64,000 bases of DNA from Marinobacter azerbaijanicus (GCF_030250645.1 NZ_JASSVS010000001.1:372001-436000); one strand, 5' to 3'; numbered from the stretch's first letter, positions 18,109-29,072 are shown. Program-made: numbers and translations. Notes: generated from the letters alone by a model not told the origin.

Positions 18109-19269
18109 ATGACTAAAGCACCTGAAAATACCCGAGTGATTGTCGGCATGTCCGGCGGCGTGGACTCTTCCGTAGCAGCCTGGCTCCTGAAAGACCAGGG
18201 CTACCAGGTGGAAGGCCTGTTCATGAAAAACTGGGACGAGGACGATGGCACCGAATACTGCACCGCCATGACAGACCTGGCGGATGCACAAGCGGTAGCG
18301 GATTCCATCGGCATTACCCTGCACACCGCCAGTTTCGCAGCGGAATACTGGGACCGGGTGTTTGAACATTTCCTGTCTGAATACAGAGCCGGCCGCACCC
18401 CGAACCCGGACATCCTGTGCAATAAGGAAGTGAAGTTCCGCGCCTTTCTGGACTATGCCATCACCCTGGGCGCAGATTACATTGCCACCGGCCACTATGC
18501 CCGCCAGCGGCCGCTGAACGACGGCAGTGGGAAAGCCCAGCTTCTCAAGGGTCTGGATCCGAACAAGGATCAGAGTTACTTCCTTCACGCAGTCTCCGGT
18601 GAACGTATCGCCCGCACGCTGTTCCCGGTGGGCGAACTTGAGAAACCGGAAGTGCGGCGCATTGCCGCCGAACAGGGGTTCATTACCCATGACAAGAAAG
18701 ACTCCACCGGGATCTGTTTTATTGGCGAGCGCAAATTCCGCGATTTCCTGAAACAGTACATTCCGGCTCAGCCCGGCAACATTGAAACCCCGGATGGCAA
18801 GGTTATCGGCCGCCACCAGGGCCTGATGTACCACACTATCGGTCAGCGCCAGGGTCTGGGCATTGGCGGTCTGAGCGAGTTCGGCGATGAGCCCTGGTAC
18901 GTGGCGGAAAAGGATCTTTCCCGCAATGTGCTGATTGCGGTTCAGGGCAAGCATCATCCGCTGTTATTCTCCCGCGGCCTGATCAGCGGCCCGGTAGACT
19001 GGATTGCTGGCGAACCGCCGGCGGCAGAATTCCGCTGCAAGGCCAAGACCCGTTACCGCCAGCCGGACCAGGATTGCGTGGTAACTTCCCTGGGCACAGG
19101 CTTCCGGGTGGTCTTTGATGATGCCCAGCGGGCCGTGACACCGGGCCAGTCTGTGGTCTTCTACGACGGTGAAGTCTGCCTTGGCGGTGGCGTGATCGAA
19201 AAAACCTGGCGGGACGGTGAACAGGAACCGGCACCGACTGACAACAAGGCGGAGGGAGCCGGCGCATGA
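18109..19269 (+). CDS. mnmA: tRNA-uridine 2-sulfurtransferase MnmA
   Basis: The 386-residue enzyme has the PP-loop [15 protein letters not shown], the first catalytic Cys in [12 protein letters not shown], and the second in [12 protein letters not shown]. It thiolates U34 of tRNA for Lys, Glu and Gln, taking sulfur through the Tus relay (a TusA is encoded at 36868). Start chosen at 18109 because a promoter-like -10 lies just upstream. The stop overlaps the hflD start (ATGA). A 25-residue polar C-terminal tail follows the conserved domain. Confidence 0.96.
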   Translation: MTKAPENTRVIVGMSGGVDSSVAAWLLKDQGYQVEGLFMKNWDEDDGTEYCTAMTDLADAQAVADSIGITLHTASFAAEYWDRVFEHFLSEYRAGRTPNPDILCNKEVKFRAFLDYAITLGADYIATGHYARQRPLNDGSGKAQLLKGLDPNKDQSYFLHAVSGERIARTLFPVGELEKPEVRRIAAEQGFITHDKKDSTGICFIGERKFRDFLKQYIPAQPGNIETPDGKVIGRHQGLMYHTIGQRQGLGIGGLSEFGDEPWYVAEKDLSRNVLIAVQGKHHPLLFSRGLISGPVDWIAGEPPAAEFRCKAKTRYRQPDQDCVVTSLGTGFRVVFDDAQRAVTPGQSVVFYDGEVCLGGGVIEKTWRDGEQEPAPTDNKAEGAGA

Positions 19270-19910
19270 GCCGTTCAATACATGACCAGACCCTGGCTCT
19301 GGCGGGGGTCTTTCAGGCGTCGGCACTGGTGCAGCAGGTGGCCCATTCCGGACAATGCGCGGAATCCAGCTTTGAAACCTGCATGCGCTCGCTTTTCGCC
19401 ACTCAACCGGAAACAACCCTGGATGTCTTCGGTGGCGAACTGAAGGACCTGCGCGAGGGTCTCGCGACCCTGGCCAGCGTTCTCAGCCAGCAGAGCAAGC
19501 AGCAGGACATCGAAGTGCTGCGCTACGCACTGAACCTGATAAATCTGTCCTCAAAGCTGCGTCGCAACAAAGACATGCTGGAGGTGATTGGCAGCCGAAT
19601 TGACCAGGCCCGGCACACCGCAGGCCATTTCGGATACAGTCACGGCAACCTGATTGCCAACGTGGCATCGATCTACACGGACACCATCAGCACCTTTCGG
19701 CAACGCATCCAGGTTACGGGCGAACCCACCACCCTCCAGCGCGAGGAAAACGCCGCCAAGGTGCGCGCCCTGCTGTTGGCGGGAGTCCGCTCCTCAATAC
19801 TCTGGCACCAGACTGGTGGACGCCGCTGGCAGCTCATTTTTGCCCGCCGCAAGGTCATCATGACGGCCCGGGAGCTGGCAGAGAAGGCAAACCGGTCGGT
19901 TTACGACTGA
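19266..19910 (+). CDS. hflD: High frequency lysogenization protein HflD homologue
   Basis: The 214-residue, mostly helical protein matches HflD (YcfC), with [18 protein letters not shown] at the N-terminus and the conserved [18 protein letters not shown]. In E. coli HflD binds lambda CII at the membrane; its housekeeping role is unclear. It is nested in the mnmA-hflD-purB order shared by many gammaproteobacteria, and its ATG overlaps the mnmA stop. Confidence 0.92.
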   Translation: MSRSIHDQTLALAGVFQASALVQQVAHSGQCAESSFETCMRSLFATQPETTLDVFGGELKDLREGLATLASVLSQQSKQQDIEVLRYALNLINLSSKLRRNKDMLEVIGSRIDQARHTAGHFGYSHGNLIANVASIYTDTISTFRQRIQVTGEPTTLQREENAAKVRALLLAGVRSSILWHQTGGRRWQLIFARRKVIMTARELAEKANRSVYD

Positions 19911-19975
19911 ATCCCGGCCGCCGCTGGTGTATCATATGCGCCCCCAATATTTTCTTTTGACCGTATCTTTGATGA

Positions 19976-21358
<1,383 letters not shown>

Positions 21359-21361
21359 TCC

Positions 21362-22513
21362 ATGAAACTGCCCGGCGGGATGCCCGCACAGGAGTTCCTG
21401 CGAGATTACTGGCAGAAAAAGCCGCTGGTGATCCGCCAGGCGTTCCCGGGCTTCGAGTGCCCGGTGTCGGCGGATGAGCTGGCGGGACTGGCCTGCGAAG
21501 AAGCGGTTGAGTCCCGTATTGTCATCGAGAATGACGACGGCAAACCCTGGCAGCTGCACAACGGCCCCTTCAACCCCGAGCGTTTCGAAAAGCTGCCGGA
21601 ATATGACTGGACACTTCTGGTGCAGGGACTCGACCACTGGGTTCCTGACATTGCCGACCTGCTGGACGAATTCCGCTTCGTGCCCAACTGGCGGCTGGAC
21701 GATATCATGGCCAGCTATGCGCCGCAGGGCGGCAGCGTGGGGCCCCATTACGATCAGTACGATGTATTCCTGCTGCAGGCCCAGGGCCATCGGCGCTGGA
21801 CCTTTGGCGGCCACTGCGATCACACCTCACCCAGGGTGGACGGTACGCCATTGCGGATCCTCAGTAGCTGGGAAGGCGAGGAAACCGTTACCCTGGCGCC
21901 GGGAGACATGCTCTACCTGCCGCCAGGCATTGGCCACCACGGCGTTGCCGAAGACGACTGCATTACCCTGTCTGTAGGCTTCCGTGCGCCCACCGTTGAC
22001 GATGTCCTGACCGGCTTCACCGACTTTCTCTGCAGCCACTCCGATGCCTCTGAACACCTGAATGATCCGGATCTGCAGGTGCAGGACAACCCCGGCACCA
22101 TCGCACCGGGGGTTATTGACCGCCTGGAAGGCGTTATTCGAGACAAGCTTACCGACAAACGCCAGCTGGCGCTCTGGTTCGGCCAGTACGCCACCGCACC
22201 GAAAAGCCTCGACATTGTGGTTCCAGCGGACGAACCGGTAACGCCGGACTCCTTGAGTGAGTGGATTGCAGCGGGCAATCCGTTACGCTGGAACGAAGGC
22301 TCCCGTTTCGCCTACCATGAATTTACTGAGGAAACGGCACTGTTCGTCGATGGCGAGCAATTCCTGCTCCGTGGAGACGCCCGGCCCCTGGCTCCCCTGC
22401 TCTGCGCCGGCGCCAGACTGGATATGGCGGCTCTGTCAGAATTTGTCGGTGACGATGCCATCTGCGGGCTATTGAGCAATCTGGTCAACCAGGGCTCGTT
22501 GTACTTCGAGTGA
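21362..22513 (+). CDS. roxA: Ribosomal protein L16 arginine 3-hydroxylase RoxA
   Basis: The 383-residue JmjC/cupin oxygenase has the Fe(II)-binding HxD pair in GPHYDQYD (H129, D131) and a distal His in GIGHHGVAED (H192 or H193). RoxA (YcfD) uses 2-oxoglutarate and O2 to hydroxylate an Arg of ribosomal protein L16. A winged-helix-like C-terminal domain follows. Its stop overlaps the GTG of the next gene. Confidence 0.94.
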   Translation: MKLPGGMPAQEFLRDYWQKKPLVIRQAFPGFECPVSADELAGLACEEAVESRIVIENDDGKPWQLHNGPFNPERFEKLPEYDWTLLVQGLDHWVPDIADLLDEFRFVPNWRLDDIMASYAPQGGSVGPHYDQYDVFLLQAQGHRRWTFGGHCDHTSPRVDGTPLRILSSWEGEETVTLAPGDMLYLPPGIGHHGVAEDDCITLSVGFRAPTVDDVLTGFTDFLCSHSDASEHLNDPDLQVQDNPGTIAPGVIDRLEGVIRDKLTDKRQLALWFGQYATAPKSLDIVVPADEPVTPDSLSEWIAAGNPLRWNEGSRFAYHEFTEETALFVDGEQFLLRGDARPLAPLLCAGARLDMAALSEFVGDDAICGLLSNLVNQGSLYFE

Positions 22514-23499
22514 AGAGCGTGAGTGAAACCGGAATGAATGTGCGGATTCGTAAATACACCTGGCAACTGGCGCCGGCCGACGTCCGGAACATACGTCAGG
22601 CTGTGTTTGTGGAAGAGCAGAAAGTGCCGCCAGAGCTGGAATGGGACGACACCGACGAGATTGCTGACCATTATCTCGTGGTACTGCCAGACAATACTCC
22701 CGTCGGAGTCGGCCGCCTGTTCTCCACTCTGGAGGAAACTGCCCATATCGGCCGCATGGCCATCCTGCCCGGCTATCGCGGAAAAGGCATCGGTGAGATC
22801 CTGCTGCGCCACCTGGTGTGTGAGGCAGCCAGCCAGTTCAGCGAACTGCAGCTTTCCGCACAGGAACACGCCATACCCTTCTATCAGCGGTGCGGCTTCC
22901 ACGTGTGCTCGGACCCGTATGATGATGCTGGCATCCCTCACGTAGACATGCGCTGTCTGGCACCACAACTGGTCAGTAACACTTTCGGAACCCGTCAGAA
23001 CCCCATGTTGCTTGGCGAAGACCAGGATGCGTGGCTTTTCGACAGCCAGCACTCCATGACGGCACTGATGGATTCCGTGGCCGGCCAGGCCCGTCAGCGA
23101 CTCTGGCTTTACGATCGCCTGCTGGACCACGAGCTGTATGATCGCCTGCGCTTCCGTGAGCTGATCTCCAGCCTTGCACGCCGCCATCGACTCAGCGACG
23201 TGCGGCTGTTGATTCACGATGACAGACCCCTGGTAAAACGCCGGCATCAGATTGTCGAGCTGATGCGCCGTCTTCCCAGCCGCATCGAGTTGAAACTGAT
23301 CAACGAGGACTACCCGATTGAAGACCAGCCTTTCCTGCTGGCTGATCGGGAAGGCGTCGTCTACCGTCACGACTTCTACAAGCCCGAGGGTTTCGCAACG
23401 TTCTCCAACAGTGGTCGGGTAAAGCTTCTTGCCGAGTCTTTCCAGCGTATGTGGGACGCCGGGAGGAGTTCACTGGAGCTGAGGGAGCTACCGCTCTGA
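22510..23499 (+). CDS. GNAT acetyltransferase fused to a C-terminal uncharacterised domain
   Basis: Residues about 9-155 form a GNAT domain of the ElaA/YjcF kind, with GRMAILPGYRGKGIGEILL as the acetyl-CoA loop and FYQRCGF. Residues about 170-325 form a second domain (WLFDSQHSMTALMDSVA, then VRLLIHDDRPLVKRRHQIVEL and FLLADREGVVYRHDFYKP) that resembles phospholipase-D-like nuclease folds in layout (I believe DUF7931), but I see no HKD motif. The GTG start overlaps the roxA stop, so production is coupled to RoxA. The 3' end overlaps the convergent LysR gene by 12 bp. Substrate unknown. Confidence 0.85.
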   Translation: MKSVSETGMNVRIRKYTWQLAPADVRNIRQAVFVEEQKVPPELEWDDTDEIADHYLVVLPDNTPVGVGRLFSTLEETAHIGRMAILPGYRGKGIGEILLRHLVCEAASQFSELQLSAQEHAIPFYQRCGFHVCSDPYDDAGIPHVDMRCLAPQLVSNTFGTRQNPMLLGEDQDAWLFDSQHSMTALMDSVAGQARQRLWLYDRLLDHELYDRLRFRELISSLARRHRLSDVRLLIHDDRPLVKRRHQIVELMRRLPSRIELKLINEDYPIEDQPFLLADREGVVYRHDFYKPEGFATFSNSGRVKLLAESFQRMWDAGRSSLELRELPL

Positions 23500-24498
23500 A
23501 TGATGAATGCCGGGAACCTCGGCGGATTCAAACTGGGCTCCGAACGGTGCAAACTCCGCATCCACTTCCCCGGCCACCTCTGCAATCAGCTTCCTCAGCC
23601 ACTGGTGATCGGTATTGTGCTGTAGCAGCGGGCTCCAGGCCATTTTCAGTTCAAACGGCGGAATTTCAAAGGGCGGCACCTTGACCACCAGATTGGCATT
23701 GTCCTTCTGAAGCCAGGCAGCCCGCGATGGCAGTGTGGCAATCAGATCGTGCTGTTCAGCAAGCAGCATCGCCACCTGGTAATGCCGCGTAAAGACCGAG
23801 ATCTGACGTTTTCGGCCCATCAGTGACAAGGCTTCATCCACCCACCCCAGGCGCTGGACATCCTTCGGATTCACCCCTACGCCGACACCAAAACCGGTTT
23901 TGCTGACCCAGATATGGCTGGCATCCAGGTATGTATCCAGTGTGAACGGCTCCTTCAGAATCGGGTTGCGCACGTTCATAAGGCAGGCGAAGTACTCGAT
24001 CCACAGGGTTTTCTGGTGAAACGACTGTGGAATCTTGTCGAAACGGTTAATGGCCATGTCGAGCCGGCCCTGCTCCACGTCGAGGAAGCTCACATCACTG
24101 GGCGTCAGGACGTCCAGCGTGACATGGGGCGCTTCCTGGCGAAGCCGCCGGAGCACACGGGGCATCAGGCAGGATTCGGCGTAATCACTGGCCATGATAC
24201 GGAATACCCGCTGGCTTTCCATGGCGGCAAAGGCGGTTTTCTCATGCACAGCCTGCTCTATATCGGAGAGGATGCTCCTCACCAGGGGCTGGAGCTCCGT
24301 GGCACGCTCCGTTGCCGTCATGCCCTCGCTGGTTCTGACCAGCAATGGATCACCAAACAGGTCCCGTAAGCGGCGCAGGCCATTACTCATCGCAGGCTGG
24401 GTGATGCCCAGGTGATTCGCCGCCTTGGTCACATTCCGCTCCCGGAGAAGCACATCAAGGTAAACAAGCAGATTAAGATCGACCCGGGAAATATCCAT
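23488..24498 (-). CDS. LysR-family transcriptional regulator (NodD/LinR-like)
   Basis: The 336-residue regulator has an N-terminal winged helix (DLNLLVYLDVLLRERNVTKA, ITQPAMSNGLRRLR) and a type-2 periplasmic-binding effector domain. The start 'DLNLL' and the 'MSNGLRRLRDLFGDPLLVR' helix place it near the NodD/NahR/PcpR/LeuO group. It does not lie divergent from an obvious enzyme gene: the closest plus-strand gene is the one-TM protein 260 bp away. Target and effector unknown. Confidence 0.9.
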   Translation of the reverse strand: MDISRVDLNLLVYLDVLLRERNVTKAANHLGITQPAMSNGLRRLRDLFGDPLLVRTSEGMTATERATELQPLVRSILSDIEQAVHEKTAFAAMESQRVFRIMASDYAESCLMPRVLRRLRQEAPHVTLDVLTPSDVSFLDVEQGRLDMAINRFDKIPQSFHQKTLWIEYFACLMNVRNPILKEPFTLDTYLDASHIWVSKTGFGVGVGVNPKDVQRLGWVDEALSLMGRKRQISVFTRHYQVAMLLAEQHDLIATLPSRAAWLQKDNANLVVKVPPFEIPPFELKMAWSPLLQHNTDHQWLRKLIAEVAGEVDAEFAPFGAQFESAEVPGIHHSER

Positions 24499-24664
24499 GC
24501 ATCAGCACCTGGCAGAAGACCGGCATTGTTTGCGATGGGATCAAAGCCCATGGCCACAGCGCCAGCTTTATTCACAGAAATAATAGGTTTAAGCGTAACA
24601 ATTCACCGGAGTGATATAAAGCGGAAATCGTTCACATTTCAAAACGGAATCGTTTCCGGTTTTC

Positions 24665-24673
24665 TGCTAGTCT
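24665..24673 (+). promoter_or_regulatory. Extended -10 candidate before the one-TM protein
   Basis: TGCTAGTCT followed by TTCGGATA, 85 bp before the ATG at 24759. It copies the element at 7117 nearly exactly. Confidence 0.35.
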
Positions 24674-24758
24674 TTCGGATACTTGCTGGATATCTCCGGT
24701 TTAATAAGGGCACCGGAGACATCAGTTGCCGCCCATTAGCCGGAGCTTTTGCAACAGA

Positions 24759-25532
24759 ATGGATACCACAATGATTGTGCTGCTACTGGCAGCTATCGTT
24801 ACCGTTTCGATCATCATTATTGTGGCCAGCCAGATGCGGGAACGGGCCCGCATTGAGCGAGCACGCAAGATCACGGCCCTGGAAGACAGCTATAACCGGG
24901 CCAGCCGCCTGCTTTCAGAGATTCCGGGCCAGTATCTGACCAGTGACCTCAAGCTGCTGTTGATCAAACGGATGGAGGAGTCCTGCAAGGAGCTTCAGGC
25001 CCTCAAATCTGACCAGCCTGTCAGCGAGTGGCTCAGCAACGCCCGGGAGCTGGAAAAGAAAGTACGGGCCAACGAGGATCAGCGCCCACCGGTCAAGATC
25101 GATTCCCCCGAAAAATCCAGCTATGTCAAAGAGCTGTTGCAGAACCTTTTCAAGATGATTGAGGGAATGCACAAAGCCGGGAAAATCGACAGCGCCACCG
25201 CCAAGAAGAACCTTAAATTTGTCCTGTTCCTGGTGCACAAGACCCATGCCGACCTTCACGTGTTTCAGGCCCGCGATTATGTGAAGCAGAACCAGATTCG
25301 CAAGGCGATTCATGCCTATCATCTGGCCAGCACCGAAATGGGTAAATCCAGCGACAATCCCATGGCCATGAAGGCAGTCAAGAGTTTCCGCACCCGAATC
25401 AAAGAACTTGAAGCCCTCAAGGGTGACGAAGTAAAGGGCAGCAGTGCTGACGGACAATCCCGCCTGGACCGCGAATGGGACACCTTCCTGCACGATGAAG
25501 AGTGGCGCAAGAAAGCAGATTACGATGATTAG
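24759..25532 (+). CDS. Single-TM protein with helical cytoplasmic domain, unknown
   Basis: I do not recognise this 257-residue protein. It has one N-terminal membrane helix (about 5-24, TMIVLLLAAIVTVSIIIIVA) and then a long, charged, mostly helical domain with few hydrophobic stretches, likely cytoplasmic. Residues about 30-100 look like a coiled coil. Two ATGs (24759 and 24771) are possible. The gene lies 72 bp before the hybrid histidine kinase on the same strand, so a link to that kinase is possible but unproven. Confidence 0.75.
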   Translation: MDTTMIVLLLAAIVTVSIIIIVASQMRERARIERARKITALEDSYNRASRLLSEIPGQYLTSDLKLLLIKRMEESCKELQALKSDQPVSEWLSNARELEKKVRANEDQRPPVKIDSPEKSSYVKELLQNLFKMIEGMHKAGKIDSATAKKNLKFVLFLVHKTHADLHVFQARDYVKQNQIRKAIHAYHLASTEMGKSSDNPMAMKAVKSFRTRIKELEALKGDEVKGSSADGQSRLDREWDTFLHDEEWRKKADYDD

Positions 25533-25604
25533 TCCGGATGTTAGCGGGTTAGCGACTGGCCGACATTAACCGACACTCAGACAAACAGGGACTGTGGACA
25601 TACT

Positions 25605-27938
25605 GTGACAACTCCATTCAAAAAACGGCTCTCCTATCGCCTGACCCGGGACACCGTTTTGATTGCAATGGTGTTGGGCCTCATACTCAATATCGCCCAG
25701 GTCACACTTGATTTCTTCAGCGCCCGGGATTCCATGGAGCAGGAAATCCGCGCCCTCATCGATATAAGCCACAGCCCCGCATCCCAGATTGCCTATAATA
25801 TCGACATTCGTCTGGCGGAGGAGTTGCTCGATGGCCTGCTTCGCCATCCCGCCACCATTGATGCCCGCATAATCGATAACAATGGCCAGACCATGGCTGC
25901 AGCCAGCCAGAGCAGCCCGGACTCACGTTATCGATGGATCAGTGACCTGCTGTTCGGCGACAGCCGCGTATTCAGTCAGGAACTGGTGGTTCCGCAACTG
26001 AGTGACCTGCCCCTTGGCAACCTTACGGTCACCATTGACACCTACCACTACGGGCTGCTTTTCCTGGAGAGAGCAGCCTATACCCTGATAAGCGGATTAC
26101 TGAAAAGCCTGGTACTGACAGCCGCTCTGCTCACCGTTTTCTATTTTGTGCTTACACGCCCCATGCTCAATGTGATTGGCGCATTAAGCCGGGTAAGGGC
26201 CGATTCTCCGGAGAAGGTCCGGTTGCCAGTACCGCACAACCACCGTGAAGATGAAATCGGGCAGATGGTGGGCATTATCAACCAGCACCTGGAAACCATC
26301 GATTCCAGCCTTGTCCAACTGCGCGATGCCGAAAGTGCCATGAAGAACTATTCCAGCCAGCTGGAACAGGAGGTAGAAGACCGCACACGGGAAATCTCGG
26401 CAAAAAACGAGGCGCTGCAAAGGGGTAACCGCGCGCTGGTCCGGGCCAAGGAGGATGCTGTGCGACGCGCCAGGTCCAGAGCCAACTTCCTCGCCACCAT
26501 GAGCCACGAAATCCGTACTCCGCTCAACGGTGTTCTGGGCATGCTTGGGCTGGCCCTGGAAGGGGATCTGGAGCCGGCCCAACGTAATCGCATCGAAATC
26601 GCTCTTAACGCAGGGCAGAGTCTGCTGAGCCTGCTCAACGATATTCTCGACATCTCCAAGGTAGAGGCAGGAAAGCTAAGCCTTGAGAACATCCCGTTCA
26701 GTGTCCGTAACCTGATCGAGGAGTGCGCCACACTGCACGCGCAGCAGGCCCGTCGAAAAAATATCGATGTGGTGACAGATATCGAGTGCGACCTGCCTGA
26801 AACCTTCCTCGGAGACCCGACCAGAACCCGTCAGATTCTCAATAACCTGTTGAGTAACGCCATAAAGTTCACTGACCAGGGAAGCGTTCGGATTCGTGCA
26901 ACCCGATTCAATGCCAATCTTCGGATCGATGTGATTGATACCGGCATTGGCATGTCCAAGGAAGGCCTGCACCGCATTTTTTCACCCTTTTCCCAAGCGG
27001 ATACCGACACCACAAGGCTTTACGGTGGAACCGGGCTCGGCCTGACGCTGTGTCGACAGTTGGTAGAGCGCATGCACGGCCAGATTCTGGTGGATTCGGA
27101 TGAAGGCCGGGGGACGCATTTTACCGTCAACCTGCCCCTGCCATTACACGATCAGTACAGTGGCGGGATTTCTTCGGCCGATATACCGGAGTCTGTAAGA
27201 ACAGCAGGTGTGGACCTGAGCATTCCCCATGATTATCCACATCGCCTGCCCATTGAGAGTCAGTTGCGGGCCTGGAGCATTCCTGTAAGGGAAGCATCTC
27301 GCAACAACGGCGGCATCCTGCTCGTCGCTGTCGACAAAGACGATGACCCCGCACGGAAACTGGCGGACCAATGGACTGGAACCGGCGTTGTATTGGTGGA
27401 CAGAAATGGCACGGTGGATGCGTCCGGTGAACAACAGGTTCTGTCTATGCCGCTGAGGCGTGACCAGCTGTTTCGTACACTCTGCGCGGCGGCCGGTCTT
27501 CGTCCGGTGGCCAAAGGCGAGAATGAGGATTCAATATCAGGCAAGGTGGTTACCAGGCCGCTGAACCTGTTGCTGGTGGAAGACAATCAGGTCAACCAGG
27601 TGGTCGCCAGCAGCATGCTCAGGAAGCTTGGGCATTGGGTTACCCTGGCGGAAAATGGCAAACGGGCTCTGGAGGCCCTGACGTCAGGCGAATTCGATAT
27701 TGTGCTGATGGATTGCCAGATGCCGGTCATGGATGGTTACCAGGCCACCCGTAAAATTCGCGAAAATCCGGAATGGCAGGATCTGCCAGTGATCGCCGTA
27801 ACGGCGAATGTCATGCAGGGGGACCGGGACGATTGCCTTGAATCCGGGATGAATGATTACATCACCAAGCCTTACAACCGTGCCGACCTGAAGTCGGTTA
27901 TAGATCGCTGGGCTCCCCCTGAGCCTCAAGAAGACTGA
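25605..27938 (+). CDS. Hybrid sensor histidine kinase/response regulator (BarA-like)
   Basis: This 777-residue protein has membrane helix 1 (about 15-40), a periplasmic sensor (about 40-145), helix 2 (about 155-180), HAMP, a coiled coil, a HisKA domain with H301 in MSHEIRTPLNG, an HATPase_c domain (NLLSNAIKF, DTGIGM, GGTGLGL), a degenerate receiver-like linker (about 520-635), and a receiver with D703 in LMDCQMPVMDG. There is no Hpt domain, so a separate phosphotransfer protein should complete the relay. Start is GTG at 25605. The 3' end overlaps the convergent MarR gene by 41 bp. Confidence 0.9.
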   Translation: MTTPFKKRLSYRLTRDTVLIAMVLGLILNIAQVTLDFFSARDSMEQEIRALIDISHSPASQIAYNIDIRLAEELLDGLLRHPATIDARIIDNNGQTMAAASQSSPDSRYRWISDLLFGDSRVFSQELVVPQLSDLPLGNLTVTIDTYHYGLLFLERAAYTLISGLLKSLVLTAALLTVFYFVLTRPMLNVIGALSRVRADSPEKVRLPVPHNHREDEIGQMVGIINQHLETIDSSLVQLRDAESAMKNYSSQLEQEVEDRTREISAKNEALQRGNRALVRAKEDAVRRARSRANFLATMSHEIRTPLNGVLGMLGLALEGDLEPAQRNRIEIALNAGQSLLSLLNDILDISKVEAGKLSLENIPFSVRNLIEECATLHAQQARRKNIDVVTDIECDLPETFLGDPTRTRQILNNLLSNAIKFTDQGSVRIRATRFNANLRIDVIDTGIGMSKEGLHRIFSPFSQADTDTTRLYGGTGLGLTLCRQLVERMHGQILVDSDEGRGTHFTVNLPLPLHDQYSGGISSADIPESVRTAGVDLSIPHDYPHRLPIESQLRAWSIPVREASRNNGGILLVAVDKDDDPARKLADQWTGTGVVLVDRNGTVDASGEQQVLSMPLRRDQLFRTLCAAAGLRPVAKGENEDSISGKVVTRPLNLLLVEDNQVNQVVASSMLRKLGHWVTLAENGKRALEALTSGEFDIVLMDCQMPVMDGYQATRKIRENPEWQDLPVIAVTANVMQGDRDDCLESGMNDYITKPYNRADLKSVIDRWAPPEPQED

Positions 27939-28368
27939 GAACCGAACGCAATTCGTCACGAAGAGCCACAATGCGCTCCTGCCCTACGCCCGTGCCGCAC
28001 ATCAGTCGTCCGGGAATGTCCTTTGCCTGCTGGCGCATGGCCGCCCCCTTATCGGTAGGAGCCACCGTCACCACCCGCTCGTCATCGGTGTCACGCTGAC
28101 GGGTCACCAGCCCCCGCTCAGCCAGGCGCTTCAGCAGCGGCGTCAGGGTGCCCGAATCCAGGCGCAACCGTTTGCACAGATCAGAGACCCTTACCGTTCT
28201 TCCGTCCTGCCCGGCTTCCCAGAGCACCAGCATGACAAGGTACTGGGGATAGGTCAGCTTGAGCTCCGCCAGCAACGGCCGGTAACGGGCGGTAATAGCC
28301 CGGTTGGCCGCGTAGAGGGCAAAGCACAGCTGATTATCCAGCGCCAGCATGTCATCTTCTGTTGCCAT
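27898..28368 (-). CDS. ospR: OhrR/OspR-type MarR peroxide-sensing repressor
   Basis: The 156-residue MarR protein has the N-terminal redox Cys (C15 in LDNQLCFALYAANRA) that OhrR and OspR use to sense organic peroxide, then the winged helix VSDLCKRLRLDSGTLTPLLK and wing RQRDTDDERVVTV. Its gene starts 2 bp after the peroxidase gene, the same pairing as P. aeruginosa ospR with its neighbour glutathione peroxidase. I infer that it represses this operon through the palindrome in the gpx promoter. Start at 28368. Confidence 0.85.
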   Translation of the reverse strand: MATEDDMLALDNQLCFALYAANRAITARYRPLLAELKLTYPQYLVMLVLWEAGQDGRTVRVSDLCKRLRLDSGTLTPLLKRLAERGLVTRQRDTDDERVVTVAPTDKGAAMRQQAKDIPGRLMCGTGVGQERIVALRDELRSVLSLLEAQGEPSDL

Positions 28369-28370
28369 GG

Positions 28371-28856
28371 CTACAGCAGCTTCTCTATGTCGGCACGAAT
28401 GGCTGAAGGCTTGGTCGTGGGCGGATAACGACCCACGACTTCGCCATCTCGATTCACCAGGAACTTGGTAAAGTTCCATTTCACGGCTTCTGACCCCAGC
28501 AGGCCCTTTGCGTTGCGCTTCAGGTGTTCAAACAGGGGGTGAGCGTTTGGCCCATTCACTTCAACCTTGGCAAACATCGGAAAATCCACACCATAGTTCA
28601 GGCTGCAGAATTCACTGATGGCCTTGTCATCTGCCGGATCCTGGTTGCGAAACTGATTACAGGGAAAACCCAGTACCTCCAGCCCCTTTTCTTTGAGGTC
28701 AGTATACAGCGCCTGCAGCCCTTCGAACTGGGGGGTAAAACCACATTTGCTGGCCGTATTAACGATCAGCAGCACCTTGCCGCGGAATTCCTCCAGTGAA
28801 TGCTCCTGGCCACGAATATCAGTTGCTCTGAAATCGTAAATACTTTCGGCACTCAT
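28371..28856 (-). CDS. gpo: Glutathione peroxidase (thiol peroxidase)
   Basis: This 161-residue enzyme has the peroxidatic Cys in NTASKCGFTPQ (C38), the Gln in GFPCNQFRNQ and the Trp in VKWNFTKFLV, the GPx catalytic set with Cys instead of selenocysteine. The second Cys in GFPCNQF fits the thioredoxin-dependent 2-Cys type, so thioredoxin rather than glutathione may be the reductant. It is the first gene of an operon with the MarR repressor. Confidence 0.94.
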   Translation of the reverse strand: MSAESIYDFRATDIRGQEHSLEEFRGKVLLIVNTASKCGFTPQFEGLQALYTDLKEKGLEVLGFPCNQFRNQDPADDKAISEFCSLNYGVDFPMFAKVEVNGPNAHPLFEHLKRNAKGLLGSEAVKWNFTKFLVNRDGEVVGRYPPTTKPSAIRADIEKLL

Positions 28857-28882
28857 AGCTCTGCTCCTTTTGATTTTTCCCC

Positions 28883-28910
28883 ATTATATTGTGCACAACC
28901 TGACTTGCAA
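28883..28910 (-). promoter_or_regulatory. gpx-ospR promoter with embedded palindrome
   Basis: On the minus strand, TTGCAA (28905-28910) is the -35 and a consensus TATAAT (28883-28888) the -10, 16 bp apart. The perfect palindrome TTGTGCACAA (28889-28898) fills the spacer against the -10, the place expected for a repressor operator. OspR binding is inferred. Confidence 0.75.
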
Positions 28911-29007
28911 CCAATTCCGGGGCTTCAAGCTCTTCCAGTTCATGGAATCTGTGAGGTATTGCCGTTAAATCTCCGCTTCCTTGCCACAATTCATCACAAT
29001 TGGCCTG

Positions 29008-29035
29008 TTGTTGCCGGGCTTTGCTCCGCTAGAAT
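29008..29035 (+). promoter_or_regulatory. alaA promoter candidate
   Basis: TTGTTG (29008-29013) and TAGAAT (29030-29035) are spaced 16 bp, 38 bp before the alaA ATG. Confidence 0.5.
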
Positions 29036-29072
29036 ACAGGCTTGTGTCTTTTACTGAGGAAACCCGGGGCTT

